64,000 bases of DNA. Origin: Endomychus coccineus. Taxonomy: Eukaryota > Arthropoda > Insecta > Coleoptera > Endomychidae. Where the stretch lies: the NCBI GenBank assembly GCA_958510875.1, contig OY294068.1, forward strand, positions 202,355,997 to 202,419,996, read 5' to 3'. Shown here piece by piece: positions 10,835-22,270 of the stretch (position 1 is the stretch's first letter; every line of letters starts with the position of its first letter). A program made the translations under genes and the position numbers. Under the pieces are notes generated by a model, which searched no databases, was not told the DNA's origin, and was given only the letters and a program-made list of their open reading frames with translations.

Positions 10835-12160
10835 ATGAATAATATCCTAACTTTATTATTATCATCCAATCAACTATTTATAATTGCTGGTTATTTTAAT
10901 ATCGATATTTTGGGGCAAGATAGGAATAAATCAAAATTTCTATCGCTCTTGGATAGTTTTGATGTGAAAACTACTGTCTCTGATTTCACCCGTGTAACAA
11001 GTATTTCTAAATCTTCTCTAGACAATATTTCCACCAACATTCTCGATTCAAAAACAGAACTTTTCCAAGCACATATATCGGATCACTTAGGGCTAAAATT
11101 TAGCTTTTCAATAAACTCCTTCAAACCTCAAATTGTGAAAAAACCCATTCGGCAAATAAATTCTGTTCAAAACCAAACTAATTTTTTGAAAAATTTAGAA
11201 AATGTAAGTTGGCAATCTCTATACGATATTCCAACTGATAATATTAATCTACAGTGGAATCATTTTATTAATCAGTACAAAACTATTTTTAATGATAATT
11301 TCCCTTTAATCAGTGTAGATACAAATAGAAAATATTTAAATAAAAGTTTCTATAATACGCCCAAAATTAAAAGCTTAAAAAAGTCTTTAGACAGCCTTTA
11401 CACAGCTTCTAGAATAAATTCCAAATACAAAAATGCATATAAGAACCTCAAAAAATCCTACGATGAGGATTTAAAAGAGGCAAAAAAATGTTATTTCCAA
11501 GAAAGGGTCTGTAAATCAGACAATAAAACTAAATCAATGTGGAATATTGTAAATACGATCCGGGGTAAGCAATCTAAGTCCAATAACTTTGATTTCTCAA
11601 AAAACCCTGAAGTACTTGCAAATGACTTTAACTCATATTTTGCGGAAATAGCTCCCAACTTGTGTAAGAGTTTGCCTTCCGTAGAATTTGAAAATTCTAT
11701 ATCGAGTGTCGAAAATACGTTTTTTTTGTTTGATGTTACCAAAAAAGAGATAATGAATATAGCAAAAAAATTGAAAAATAAAAACAGCAGTGGTCATGAT
11801 GAAATACCTTTATCAATATTACAAAAGTCTATATGTTATATCGCGGAACCAATATGTCTTCTTTTGAATAATTCTTTCCGAATTGGCATGTTCCCGGATA
11901 TTCTCAAAATAGCTCTTGTTAAACCACTATTCAAGAAAGGACAAGTTACTGACATGGGAAACTACAGGCTTATCAGCTTGCTATCTTCCTTTTCTAAAAT
12001 ATTTGAAAAAATCTCAAGTGAAAGGCTTACAAAATTTTTCGTTAAGTTTGCTATTTTTAACAAATGCCATGGCTTTATGAAAGGTAAAAATATAGAAACA
12101 GCAATTCTTGAATTTACACAACGAATTTTAACAGCACTGGAAGATAAAGATATCTCTTGA
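10835..12160 (+). pseudogene. non-LTR polyprotein fragment: endonuclease C-terminus and RT N-terminal half
   Basis: A 441-codon open frame; homologous sequence probably extends upstream to about 10797 without a start codon, so the ATG at 10835 is not the original start. Residues 16-26 (IIAGYFNIDIL) match the GDFNIDIL motif of APE-type endonucleases with the Asp replaced by Tyr (Y20). LDNI at 62-65 and SDH at 82-84 are the later endonuclease motifs. Residues about 300-441 are RT fingers: SSGHDEIP, ALVKPLFKKG, NYRLISLL (expected RPISLL) and GFMKGKNIETAILEF. The frame ends at the point where the FLDFSSAFD catalytic block should follow; that block is readable in another frame at about 12163-12210. 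The Asp loss and frameshift make this a dead copy. Confidence 0.85.
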
Positions 12161-12298
12161 TATTTCTTGATTTTTCCAGCGCGTTTGATTGTGTTGATCA
12201 TAATATTTTATTAAAAAAACTTTAAAAATATGGAATTAGAGGGAAACAGTTATCACTTATAGCAAGCTATTTAAGCGGCAGAAAACAAAGAGCAATGT

Positions 12299-13225
12299 TT
12301 GAATGTTAATGAGAAGGAATATGTATCGAAAGAAGAGGTTATGGAAATGGGTGTTCCGCAGGGTAGCATAGTGGGTCCACTGCTCTTTTTAATTTATATT
12401 AATGATATGCCAGCTGCCATTGCCGATACTGAGGAAAAAATGGTAAACTACGCCGACGATTCAAATGTATTAATTAAATTGAAAAATTTACTTCGTCTAA
12501 GTAGCGAACTATCCAGGATTGTGGCAGTGATTGAAAGTTGGTGTATACAAAATAAACTTATTCTAAATAAAAAGAAGACTGACTGCATGTTATTTACTAC
12601 ATTTAAATCAATAGTAGATACACCGGAATCGGTTTGTATAAATATGAAAAACATAAAAATAAGCGAAAACTGCAAATTTCTGGGGATTTACATAGATCAC
12701 ACCCTCAATTGGACCAAAGAAATTGAGTACATATCTAAACGCCTTTCTTCGGTAATCTACAGTATAAGAGTAATGAAACAGCAGTTAAATACTGAAACAC
12801 TTAAAATGATGTATTACGCCAATTTCCAGTCATTGTTACATTTTGGAATTATTTTTTGGGGTAACTCCACAAACACTAAAATCTTATTTACTCAACAAAA
12901 ACGTATTTTGCGAGCCATTTTTGATCTGAAATTCCATCAGTCATGTAGGGGTATTTTTAGGAAAAATCACATTCTTACCTTAGCGGGTCTTTACATTCAA
13001 GAATGTCTACTATTTAATTTTAAAAATAAACATTATTTTCAAGAATTGGAGAAACAAAAAGTATATGACACTCGCACACTTGCATATAATTATCCCGTTC
13101 ATAAATTGTCTCTAACAGAGAAAAATACCTTATACATGTCACTTAAACTTTATAATAGCCTGCCGAAAGTCTTACAGTCAGGAAATAAAACAATTCAAAA
13201 AAAGAAATCATTTATTCCTTCTTGA
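12299..13225 (+). pseudogene. non-LTR polyprotein fragment: RT palm, thumb and C-terminus
   Basis: Continuation of the preceding frame after at least one frameshift and a stop (CTTTAAAAATATGG near 12220) and a second shift near 12296. Residues 18-30 (GVPQGSIVGPLLF) and YADD at 51-54 are intact RT active-site motifs; KFLGIYIDHTLNW lies near residue 130 and LLHFGIIFWGNS near 185, both typical of RTs of the Jockey/CR1 group. The frame ends shortly before the AATAAA and repeat tail. No ATG starts it, confirming that it is an internal fragment. Confidence 0.85.
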
Positions 13226-13510
13226 GTTAGAACCGTACAGTACTCAGGAATATCTAAATCGAGATTGCCAATAAAATAGTAATATTCTGTTTTTATCTAA
13301 TTTATTTACCTGTGTGTTCCTTAACTTCTGGTGTTATTTAATGTTTGTTTATCCAATTTTATTTATTTATTATTGTGTGTAATTTTAAATTATTTATTTA
13401 ATATTTACTTTAACTCACTTTTATCCTTAATATAGGTCAAATGCATACTTCTTGTTTTTTTGGTGACGTATTTCATTCTATTGTAACAATTATTTGTGAT
13501 AATCATATTG

Positions 13511-13538
13511 AAATAAAGTATTCTTATTCTTATTCTTA
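13511..13538 (+). terminator. poly(A) signal and (TTCTTA)n tail of the nested non-LTR element
   Basis: AATAAA is followed within a few bases by about three TTCTTA units, then PLE sequence resumes. This marks the 3' end of the nested element. Confidence 0.7.
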
Positions 13539-13585
13539 TACTTTTAACATTATAAAGACGCATGTAGGAATTTGTAAGGGTTTTA

Positions 13586-13960
13586 ATTAATCAAATTAGT
13601 ATAAATCTGACTTAATGACTAATATCTATTCCATGATTTACAGACTTGGAGCCACGTTTTATGTGAATCATCTCCAGAATACATCCTCAGTTGAAATATT
13701 AACATGTTTGTAATAGAATTGGAGGTTATAATAAAAGCAGTGTTTAGCATGGGAGGTGGAGTTTTTGTTTCTGGTACTATACTTATGGCCATACATTCTT
13801 TTTTGTAAATATTGTTTAGAGATTTCTGTATAAGTCCCATGGAAAACTAAACAATTTAATTTGTATACTGTGTGGGTTTGTTTATCTTTAGATATTGAAG
13901 GTTTTAGATTTGAAAAATATTTCCCCCCACATATCAGGTTTTGCGCAACATGTATATCAT
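13586..13960 (-). pseudogene. Penelope-like GIY-YIG endonuclease fragment (copy 1)
   Basis: Minus strand, read with frame changes: GKYFSNLKPSIS linker, then THTVYKLNC (GIY-equivalent), HGTYTEISKQYLQKRMYGH (YIG-equivalent and helix), HAKHCFYYN, and a tail ending in IYTNLIN-like sequence with its stop near 13590. This is the C-terminal nuclease of a PLE; in intact elements it follows the RT. An internal stop after EDVFWR and frameshifts inactivate it. Homologous tails occur at 31701-32000 and 59743-59919. Confidence 0.75.
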
Positions 13961-14046
13961 ACTTTTTTGAACATTCCTCAATTTTTTCTGAGAATTTATG
14001 TATAATTCATACCTGGGTCAAGAATCGTTATTAATTTTGGATAAAT

Positions 14047-15860
14047 GTTACTTTACATTATAATAACATGTGATTTCATTTTAAATTTTAGAATTTAGTT
14101 ATTTTCATTGTCTGTTATTAGCACCTCGGTCGGTGATGTGGAAACCTACTGCTTTAATAATATACAATTCAGTACTGTTTGTACAATGTTGAAACAGTAC
14201 GTAGGTAGGGTACATACCTTATTTTTCAAATAATTACATGCAGCTATTTTTTTTTCTTCAAACATTTGGTAAACTACAACTGTTTACAATTATATTTGAA
14301 ATTACAAATAATTTGTATTATATAATATATCAAGTGAAGAACTTCTAATTTATTGGATCAAATGGTGAGTTCGAAACATTTCTTTTTTTCGACGAACAGA
14401 CCATAGCACCTTTATCCACTGAACTATTGATTAACTTCTATGAACTACATTCAACATTTTAGATCTATAGGAATCTTATTCCATTTTTCAAACTTCTTTG
14501 GGAATATTAAACTTCAACATTTCTAGCGTAGCGAGTGTGAAGTTTGAAGTACAGGCAATATTTCAAGCTATAAAAAACATGTTCTAACATTTGAATCGTT
14601 GCCTCACAAAATGCCACCAATTTAATAATATAATCGTAATCCATTCATGACCACTAACCGATGGCATGTACAGTTCCCATGGATGAATTATCCAATTACC
14701 ACACAAGAATGAATTATTGACTTTTATGTTCCCTATTATTTCGGTGACACAGTCAAGATGAGCTGATCAAGTTTTATAAAAGTAACATAAATGCCTAGCT
14801 GCACGTTAGCAATTTCCATTAAGGTAGGTTGTTGTATTAATTGAAAATTCATTTAGTTACTAGGAATGTACGTCTACATTGAAGATTTCTATAGTGATTG
14901 CACCGTCGCAGAAACAATTAAAACGAAAAAAAGTACACTTTTATCCGCGTTATCGTACTATCCGACGACGGTTGTTCGCAAGAAGTTGGTTGTTTTTTAA
15001 CTTACCTCAATTACGGGCACATAATTAGTGACGGAAACGATCGTTGACTCACCTATAACAAAATTAACTATTATTAGCATTTGAAAATTATAAACAAACC
15101 TTCGTTAAGACTATATCTTTGAAAGTTATGAGTCGTAAAATATTTTAATACGCCACTGATCAGCCAGTTCTATATTTTAGCCGATTAAAAAGTTCCTAAT
15201 TATACGTCACTTCGTATGACGGATAACCAGCCGAAAATACCATTCCTCATCAGGAGCGGATTTAACTTTTTTGAACGATTTATTGTCGGCACTGATCATG
15301 AATAACAGCAATTTATGACAAATATTTAAAAAAACACAATTGTCAGATGCAACAGCCCTTTCAAACAATAGATTATAAATATAATATTATATAAATATTC
15401 TGAAATACTTCGGAAAATCAACCATATGCGATAAGATAAACATTTTATTCGAATTTCCGTACATTATCTTTCTATGGATCGCATTTCGCATAGAAAAAAG
15501 CGACCATTCATTTCCTTGAATTTGGAGTACGACCACTAATTAACTCCGATGGTGTTACCGACCATTCATTGTCGTGTTTTCAAATTTGTCTTTCGAACTT
15601 TTATCAAATCGGTCATTATTTCCATTTAAATAAAGATCACAATATGAAACTGTACCCGCTTTAATTGCTAGGTAACTTTGAGTGAATATGCATTCAAGAA
15701 CTTTGATTACTGTAACATCAGAGCTGGATAAGCTGCTCTCATTTTATAATGAGAGTTGAGGAAAATTTATTCATATCTGATTTCAATTTCTTAAAAATTA
15801 GGAAGCAAACCTATCTCATCACATTCCCAGATGTACCTTCGCAAGCAAAAGAGCCTAGGC
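14047..15860. other. intergenic AT-rich sequence
   Basis: No gene or repeat recognised. Confidence 0.4.
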
Positions 15861-15959
15861 CACTGAACCAAAACGCACCACTCTCGTGGACACTCAGCGA
15901 TATCAAGTGAGGCAATCTCTAAATGGATCTTACTAGAAATGAAGCAAGATAGCATCATA

Positions 15960-16990
15960 TATGTCTCACTTCTCCCAAAATCCTCATCCCGGATAGGAGA
16001 GACTGGAGTAACGAAACTCTCACCCTACTGTCACCAGATGGGCTCGTAAGGTTCACAGATGGGTCCAAGGTAGGAAAAGCTTCTGTGGCGGGAATGTACC
16101 TGAAAAGGCCAAAGATCACTATCTCAGTGACACTAGGCGCTCACTGCACGGTTTTTCTGTCGGAAGTCTACGCAATATCGACTTGTGCCATAGGAAACCT
16201 GCGAAGAAAGTATGTAAATAGGCGCATATATATTTGCAGACAGTCGATCGGCTCTGGCAGCTCTCAAATCACCCAGAGTCACATCAAAGCTTGTCAAACA
16301 ATGCAGAGATATACCAGCTGAACTAGCCAAAATGATGAGTTAAACTCATCTGGGTCCCTGGAAGAAAAAGAGTTGAAGGAAACGAAATGGCCGACACCCT
16401 GGCCAGGCGAGGGTCGTCTGGCGTCTTGTCAGACCAGAATCAATGGTCCCTTCATCAAATTGGGGGGGAGGGCGCCCTTCTGTGCCAATTGAATAAAGAG
16501 TGGTCTGAACTGAGTCGAGAATCAACACGCATGAGGCCGGCCAGGCTCTTCATCAAAGAGCCTGTGCCTAGGCTCTCAAAGAATGTCCTTTCTCTGAACA
16601 GAAGGAACATTAGAGAGATGACTGGAATCCTAAACAGTCTCTGTCGTCTTAACAAACACCTTCACAATATGAGCATCGAAGATGATCCAATATGTAGGAA
16701 ATGCAAAGAAGCGGAAGAAACTGCCTCAGCAGTTAGCAGTTACCATCCCTCAGGCACCGACACTTTGGAGAAGCAAAACTGCTTTCAGAAGAGCTTATGG
16801 AAGCCAGCACTGGCTATATCCTGGGTTTCTGGCGGGCCACAAACCTGCTAGAATGGAATAGGCTTCTGACCACGGGACGCATAATGCGCCCAGCTAAGTC
16901 GCCTAAGTGCATACAGAGGCTTAGCCTCCTCCCCTCAAACCCTCCGCATTGGAAGTTCTTGAATAGTTGTTATAAGAGAGCAGTTAAATA
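15960..16990 (+). pseudogene. non-LTR retrotransposon RNase H and C-terminal tail (R1/LOA-like)
   Basis: Reads TLLSPDGLVRFTDGSKV (from about 16015), then LGAHCTVFLSEVYAI (16132-16176), ADSRSALAAL in a shifted frame (about 16237-16265), and IWVPGRKRVEGNEMADTLAR (about 16347-16405). These supply all four RNase H acidic motifs (TDGS, SEVYAI, ADSRSAL, GNEMAD). A C-terminal Cys/His motif begins ICRKCKEAEET near 16690. At least three frameshifts and a stop break it. It is distinct in sequence from the element at 180-1600. The preceding 150 bp may be its RT end. It is on its own, without RT, so it is a 5'-truncated or eroded copy. Confidence 0.8.
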
Positions 16991-17000
16991 AAACTTATGA

Positions 17001-17553
17001 AGGGAAAAATGTTAACCCTCATTACCTAGTGCGATAAAAAACAATATAAGACCCTACAAATTCTCTGAAATGGACAGTGAGTGGTAGGAGTGTGGCGATA
17101 TCACTATCCGAGTCAATTGAGATTAATTAAGAAAGCTTTTGTGTGGTATGCAATCATGAAATACTTTTTTGAATCTCAAGTTTTAGTGTAATAAGAATTG
17201 ATTGATGACGAATATGTAAAATAATATTTCGAATAAGTTTGTTTTCAAGTTGCCAGCTTTAATGAGTCTGATAAGTATAATTACTTGATACTCCATTTAT
17301 GTAGAAACGTGGTAAGTAAGATTGATAAATAATACGACTGATATTCACTATCGTGGAGTGATGATCATCACGTTCCATTATACCGAACTTTATTTTAATC
17401 TCGTTTGATAATTTTCTGCATATTCGGTGATATGAAAGGAATATTATTTATCAATATCTGAAGTAATTACGCTTAACAACTACACAGCTTGGGTCTAAAT
17501 GTTCAAATCCAATACTATCACCTGGTATTTTGTAAATACTCTTATTCTCCACC
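17001..17553. other. intergenic sequence
   Basis: Likely starts with 3' untranslated sequence of the RNase H element; otherwise nothing recognised. Confidence 0.35.
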
Positions 17554-17795
17554 AACTATTATCAACACTAATAAGTATGAAATAATCACCCCTATCCACT
17601 AAGAATCCTATTAAAGTACTAACGACCTTTCATCTAGCCATCCTCAGAATAAACTGTTAACTCTGTTGATAGCTACTTCGTAACTGAAAGGTACTTAGTA
17701 TTTTAAAAGAATTTTTAGTGGATAAGAGTGATTATTTCGCACTTATCAGTGTTAAAATGTATCCACAGCTCTTTCTGTCTATTAACTATTATCAA
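17554..17795. mobile_element. foldback element FB2 with hammerhead-like centre and 12-bp target-site duplication
   Basis: AACTATTATCAA at 17554-17565 and 17784-17795 brackets a 218-bp insert. Its arms (about 17566-17647 and 17663-17755) are imperfect inverted repeats sharing AGTGGATA, GTGATTATTTC and CACT(A/T)ATCAGTGTT-like blocks; a roughly 28-bp tail occurs only at the right end, as in FB1. The ribozyme-like part sits at the inner end of each arm. A related single arm lies at 23655-23755. Confidence 0.7.
17663..17695 (+). ncRNA. degenerate hammerhead motif (FB2 right arm)
   Basis: CTGTTGA, T, stem II AGCTAC/GTAACT with a TTC loop (one C-A mismatch), GAAA, then GGTA. A6 is replaced by T and the short stem III cannot form, so it is predicted inactive. 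The left arm (minus strand, 17628-17647) keeps CTGAGGA and GAAA but lacks most of stem II. Confidence 0.4.
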
Positions 17796-19189
17796 GATCG
17801 CATTGGTTGAATATTTCAAAATTCTATATTTCTAAGCTAAATTGTAGCTAGTTTCAGGAAAGAAAAACTCCACACATAATAAATTACTGGTCCGTACTGG
17901 TATAACATATTTATTAATAGCTGCTTGTTGAATCAGCAATAAACATAATATGAATGTACGAGTATATTTTTCCATTCTTCCATTCATCAAAAATCGTGTT
18001 AAATTTCTCCCCCGAAATAAAAAACAATTTTCTGAGTCCAATCCTGGAACTAACACATTTTGATTGAGGACATCCTACAATGCTTTACTTTAAGATGAAT
18101 CAAGTTCAGAGTAAGTCGATTAAGTATTTACTGGATAATGAAATTTCACACAAATCCTGAATTTATTTATAGCTATTAACAGTTGATGATGTATCACCTT
18201 GTACATACAGCATTCGAGGAAATGTTAATATACTGTACATTTTGAATACAAAACATCATGCCAAAGATCGCCCCCTTATGCTTCTAAGTTATGAAATAGC
18301 GAACCAATGTTAAAGAAACCTATCCTGTGAATCAATTCACAATCATGAAAGCAATCAGTCAAGCCGCAAACTTTTTAGATCATGGCAAATTTGATAGTAC
18401 AATTTGTACATGATAAACAAAAAAAAAAGAAAATTTGCCAGTTATAATTGCTTTGGAAGCTGTGACCAACTGTAACGTAATTAATTAACTGTCCAAACAG
18501 TAGAAAGAGTGCGAATATCGTAGCAGAAAAAGGACACGGATTGTAATCTACTCTGTATATATTGCGGTTATTTTTTATAACATAATATGGTGTAACGTAT
18601 GGCCGTTCCGAGAACAGCACACCTCTCAGAACGGCCAGTTCGGCGTTTCAGAACGTCACGAAACGAGATGATGGTTAATAGATTTTTTACCCTTCAAACG
18701 TGAGTTGCAACCTTATATCTTTCGAGAATAAACATTAGCAGCTTACAGCTTTACGAGAGAGAATACCATCCCCGATAATTCACTCGCTTTGTGCATCAAG
18801 TAGCTCAAAATAAATCATGTATGAACCATGTTAACTTTAATAGGAAGAGAATATGCAGGAGCGTACGCCAAAAATCACCTGATGAATGTTTATGGAAAAT
18901 GCGTTTGACCTGAAGGAACCTATCACTTTAATGTACTATTTCCGGTATACATACGTCAGATTATCTTATTATCCTCCCACTTTGTTGGAAAAGGTTTCTC
19001 ATCTGACATAATTATTTTCAGTAAAGTCTCCGGAGCACACATACATACAAAGTAGATTTACAATTTTGGCAGTGTCTTGAAAACTAAGCAATAAAACGAA
19101 ACTGGAATTGTTTTTGGTAGTGAGGAAATGAATAAAATGTGCGACAAAATACTAACAATAATTTAACAACAGCTATTTTATGAACTAAT
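17796..19189. other. intergenic AT-rich sequence
   Basis: Nothing recognised except the GC-rich hairpin at 18600-18637. Confidence 0.4.
18600..18637. repeat. GC-rich hairpin
   Basis: TGGCCGTTC and GAACGGCCA face each other with a further GAG/CTC after one mismatch, around a loop of about ten bases. It stands out in AT-rich surroundings; function unknown. Confidence 0.55.
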
Positions 19190-19192
19190 TAA

Positions 19193-19525
19193 TGTAAATC
19201 CTTGGCTTTCGGATGAATTACGCGTCACAATAGCCTGACTCGATACCGACGTTTCGCCAACCATTACAGGTGGCATCTTCAGGGCAGACTTGAGGCTTGA
19301 ACTGAAACTGATATCTAAATAATCTAAACCGTGACTCAGGATATTACCTTCCAAATATTTGGGAACCAATCTTCAAAAATTCTTCTTCCCACAATGGCAG
19401 GGTCAGGTGACCGAGCTGAGTTACCCACCGGCATAAAGGCAGTGAACTGTGTTCATACAATAAACACCGTTACAGAAACCAATAGAATCAGTTTCAGTTC
19501 AAGCCTCAAGCCTGCCCTGAAGATG
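19193..19525. mobile_element. foldback element FB1, copy 3, 3'-truncated
   Basis: Left inverted arm 19193-19312 is well preserved (CCTTGGCTTTCGGATG, CGACGTTTCGCC, GGCATCTTCAGGGC, GAACTGAAACTG). A 176-bp spacer follows, then the forward arm begins (CAGTTTCAGTTCAAGCCTCA) and stops at CCCTGAAGATG, inside the hammerhead. No target-site duplication found, consistent with loss of the right end. Confidence 0.75.
19244..19286 (-). ncRNA. hammerhead ribozyme motif (FB1 copy 3)
   Basis: Minus strand keeps the full core: TGCC, CTGAAGA, stem II GCCACC/GGT-T-GGC, GAAACGTC, GGTA. Stem I has one G-U pair. Potentially active by sequence. Confidence 0.6.
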
Positions 19526-19530
19526 TTCAC

Positions 19531-21660
19531 AAAAATAGCAGAACACTTCGAAATATGTTTTTATAATTATAAATTAGAATACAAAATTTAGGGGAATTTT
19601 TTGTATTGACGATTTTCAATTTTTTGAATTTTGAATTTTTGGTTGATATTTTCTTCGCTCCAGAAAATTTTGATATATAATAATCATATTTTCTTCAAGT
19701 GTACGGGAGAAGGGGCAAGAAATTGGGCATCTGCTCGAGTAGGCAAAACCTATGCTGCGCCCCTGTTGATAAATTATCGGAAAAGGGTGATTCAACAAAT
19801 TTCACAGTTGAAAGTGTGAATTGTGTTTCCAAAACTAAATTAATTGAATTAGATAATTCTCTCTATATTTCGAAAGCGTAAAAATAAGTCTTGAACACGC
19901 TTACAAATAGGAATGAATTTTTCTTCAATTCTAGGATATTGTGACATCAAATAATTTCAGAGACAGTGAGCTGCATCAAAAGTTCCTTTTCAATGAATTC
20001 GGCACTGGAATAGACATCATATTAAATTGTGAAATTATATTCCAAAAGGAAGAGAACCGCCCGATTTGTAATAAGTAATTATATACGTATTTCATGTTTC
20101 AGTTTTATCCAATGGAATATTATTTCTTGCTATATAATTTGTGTAATAGACAGTTACATTTCAATTTATTTACGTCACAGTAGATCTATTTTATTATGTA
20201 GCGATATAATCCGACGAAAAAACTAGTATTATAATCAAATTCGAAAATAAATTATAAGTTACTCATATTCTGTTATTGTGCTCGGATAGAAATTGTTGAT
20301 ATACCTACATAGAGCAGGAGTACATGTTTAAATAACACATAAAATTTTATAGCCCGTGTGTCTGTGAGTATAAATTGATACTAATATTGACTTCCAACTG
20401 CAAACTTATAATTATGGGATTGTTGAATTCTTTCACCTATTTCTAATTAAACGTGCAATCAATTTTTAACCTTCTCCACCTCTCTTCTAGTGGAATCGAA
20501 TTATAATTATTTCTATTCGTCACAATAAAAGTCTTGTGGGTTGACCGAACGTCGAATTTATGTTACAACAAACATCAAAGCATCAATTAGATCTTTTATA
20601 ACGGAAATTCGAATTGACGATGGTTTGGAACTGGTCTATCAACCCTAACATCTTCAAATAAACTTGCCCTGGATTCAATACTTGCTACAATTCATATCGA
20701 AATCCTCATCTATAAAACCAAATAAATTCCGAAAAAAAAATAAGATTCAGAAATCATTCAAACTTGCCTAAAGACGTTTTATTCACGATAAATCTTGCAT
20801 GTAGTGGAGAGAAGTATTATCCGACGTACGTGTATTCGCCTGGAGAAATTAAGAATTGTTCAAATTATTTCCAACAAATAAACAATAAATATCGTTTCTT
20901 AATATATGGAATTTTTGGTTGCTATCAAATTACCGATATTAAATTATGGTGCTTATTGTGGAGCTACCGTAAAAGAACTAATAACAGTCAGATCCATCTA
21001 TTGATAATCGCGTGCTTCTCGCGAATCAAATCTATCATTACCTCGCGGCTGTAAAATACCTAGACATAACATTTAGAGAGAGAGAAATACATAATTTGGG
21101 TGTTTGCAATTATATTGTTTTCCGATCGAGTCGAAATTGGTGTCTTTGCTGGTATTTTTTTGGATAAATTAGTTTTACGGCTTACGTTTCAAGGCTGAAC
21201 TGAAGGATCTATAATAATAGAGGAGTGCGGTTCGGTTGTTTTTTACTCACTTTTTGTCTGGAATGTAACTTTATAGCACCATAAGGCTTTAGAAACTCTA
21301 ATTGGTATCCTAAAAGAAATACCACAAATTTATTACGTAAGCTTATAACGTTCGGTCGGTCTGTGTGAAATTTTATGAGCGAATATATTATTCGACAGGT
21401 TTTTGACGTTCCATTTTCACTTATTATTTTGCTAAATTTGAAAATTAAACATCTCAGGAAATCGCTTGTTTCCACGTCAATATTTCGAAGACTTTTAATC
21501 ATCAGCTGAAGAATGATAGAAGGAAAGAAGAAATAAAAATAAATTCTTCAGATCTTAAGATTATCACAGTAATTCAAATTTTCAAATGAATATCTTCTTA
21601 GATCAACTATGAAAGAGTTCAAAACTGTATATTACAACACTAGTTCGTTACAAAATAATC
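19531..21660. other. intergenic sequence, one GC-richer patch
   Basis: A patch at about 19700-19800 has a slightly richer composition and overlapping short frames but matches no family I know. An open stretch at 20764-21054 is also unrecognised and likely chance. Confidence 0.35.
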
Positions 21661-21667
21661 TACAAAA

Positions 21668-21712
21668 GATACTGTTAAGCTACAGACATTTCGGCTACCA
21701 AGTGATCATCAT
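21668..21712 (-). ncRNA. degenerate hammerhead-like relic
   Basis: Minus strand reads TTGATGA, TGATCACTTGGTAGCC, GAAATGTC. The boxes and spacing are like other PLE hammerheads, but C3 is T and stem I does not pair convincingly. Confidence 0.3.
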
Positions 21713-21816
21713 CAATAAACTCCACTCTACATAGAAATAATAAGTACGAATCAATATACCTATGTTTTACAGTATTAAATTATTATCCATTCAGCTCGTC
21801 TAGTCCGCCTATCTGT

Positions 21817-22270
21817 GATCGACCAAATTCTCTATTTTTCCATAATAACGTCTTATGAAAATTGGGAAAATGCGAAAATTTCAAGAGACCAAATTCTGGT
21901 GCATTATTCATGTTTTGAGTGATTATAGTGGTGTATCTATCTAAGGGATGGTTGAAATTCAGGGTTTCGGAACGCTGCAATTCGTTTCGTTTGCTTCTGA
22001 GACTAAAACTAATGGTAGAATCGAATTTCTCATCTATGAGAGTGTATTATGACGCCATTATATCGGGATAGATGAGATCGACCAAATTCACTATTTTTCC
22101 ATACTTACAGCCCTTATGAAAATTGGGAAAATGCGAAAATTTCAAGAGGTTCATGCAACTGATGAAACATGTTCTATGAGATCACAGAAGGTTGTGGAGA
22201 CCAAATTTGGGTGCATTATTCATGTTTTAAGTGATTATAATAGTGTATCTATCTAAGCGATTGTTGAAAT
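21817..22270 (+). repeat. direct duplication, two copies 259 bp apart
   Basis: Copy 1 (21817-21959) and copy 2 (22076-22270) both begin GATCGACCAAATTC and share CTTATGAAAATTGGGAAAAT, GTGCATTATTCATGTTTT and TGTATCTATCTAAG. Copy 1 lacks about 50 bp that copy 2 has (around 22153-22201). No coding signal. Confidence 0.75.

Larger units (their letters stand above)
10793..13540 (+). mobile_element. 5'-truncated non-LTR retrotransposon (Jockey/CR1-like), inserted in a PLE
   Basis: About 2.74 kb. It starts inside the endonuclease domain, runs through RT and ends with AATAAA (13511-13516) and a short (TTCTTA)n tail (about 13519-13538), the usual end of a non-LTR element. No RNase H follows the RT. 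No clear target-site duplication is visible; the two PLE flanks, ending ATTCTACCTTA and resuming ATACTTTTAAC, differ from the uninterrupted copies only by a few bases. Because it interrupts the PLE, it inserted later. Confidence 0.85.
10359..14046 (-). mobile_element. Penelope-like element copy 1 (5'-truncated), 13-bp duplication, split by a nested non-LTR insertion
   Basis: ATTTTGGATAAAT at 10359-10371 and 14034-14046 is a 13-bp target-site duplication. Between them, on the minus strand, are an inverted 5' segment (13985-14033, reverse complement of the PLE 3' terminus), a linker plus GIY-YIG fragment (about 13586-13960), a 3' untranslated region and a hammerhead motif near 10426-10467. About 2.74 kb in the middle (10793-13540) is a separate non-LTR element, leaving a PLE of roughly 0.9 kb. 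The PLE halves match 59940-60320 and 31740-32420 in order and orientation. Left and right PLE flanks of the nested element join within a few bases compared with these other copies. Confidence 0.8.

Noticed and set aside
20764..21054. 96-codon open frame
   Set aside because: Composition is that of the surrounding AT-rich DNA and no motif is recognisable; likely chance.
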